Shown one piece after another: positions 8,020 through 8,055 of a DNA stretch of 8,055 bases. The DNA is from Acidobacteriota bacterium (GTDB lineage Bacteria; Acidobacteriota; Vicinamibacteria; Vicinamibacterales; 2-12-FULL-66-21): NCBI GenBank assembly GCA_013817065.1, contig JACDDJ010000178.1, positions 1-8,055 on the forward strand. Reading direction: 5' to 3'. The notes below the pieces were generated by a model. That model saw only the letters and a list, made by a program, of their open reading frames with translations. It did no database searches and had not been told where the DNA came from. The position numbers and the translations under genes are program-made. The stretch's first letter is position 1, and every line of letters starts with the position of its first letter.

Positions 8020-8055
8020 GGCGTCAGCTTATCTCAACAGCTCTCACGTCTCAGC

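Overview
The window is high-GC bacterial chromosome. All seven protein genes and the one tRNA lie on the minus strand, so the map reads from 8055 down to 1. The mixture suggests an Acidobacteriota-like organism: a Ser/Thr kinase that opens directly with its kinase domain, a bacterial deoxyhypusine-synthase-like protein, and a folP/ftsH/tilS block. This assignment comes from gene style and general resemblance only; there is no rRNA or other strong marker here.

In transcription order: (i) 8019-7087 encodes a deoxyhypusine-synthase-fold protein that appears to lack the catalytic lysine. (ii) 7067-6982 is an intergenic patch holding a long imperfect inverted repeat and the likely promoter of the next gene. 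(iii) 6981-6905 is a tRNA with anticodon CAU and an encoded CCA end. (iv) 6826-5429 is tilS, the enzyme that modifies the CAU anticodon of one isoleucine tRNA. (v) 5432-3501 is ftsH, whose TTG start overlaps the tilS stop and which ends at a clear intrinsic terminator. (vi) 3424-2552 is folP (dihydropteroate synthase). (vii) 2506-1380 is a two-gene RES/Xre-type toxin-antitoxin cassette with overlapping genes, a good sigma-70-type promoter over the folP stop codon, and overlapping inverted repeats that look like an autoregulatory operator. (viii) 1234-938 is a small antibiotic-biosynthesis-monooxygenase (ABM) domain protein. (ix) 892-1 is the N-terminal 297 codons of a Ser/Thr protein kinase cut by the window edge.

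Most of the window is housekeeping: isoleucine decoding (tilS and possibly its tRNA substrate), membrane proteolysis (ftsH) and folate synthesis (folP). The accessory part is the toxin-antitoxin cassette inserted between folP and the ABM gene. I do not see a wholly new multi-gene system. The points most worth a second look are the toxin-antitoxin control region, the tRNA(CAU)-tilS adjacency, the lysine-less deoxyhypusine-synthase homologue, and the inverted repeat upstream of the tRNA. No CRISPR array, insertion sequence, phage gene or replication origin is visible.
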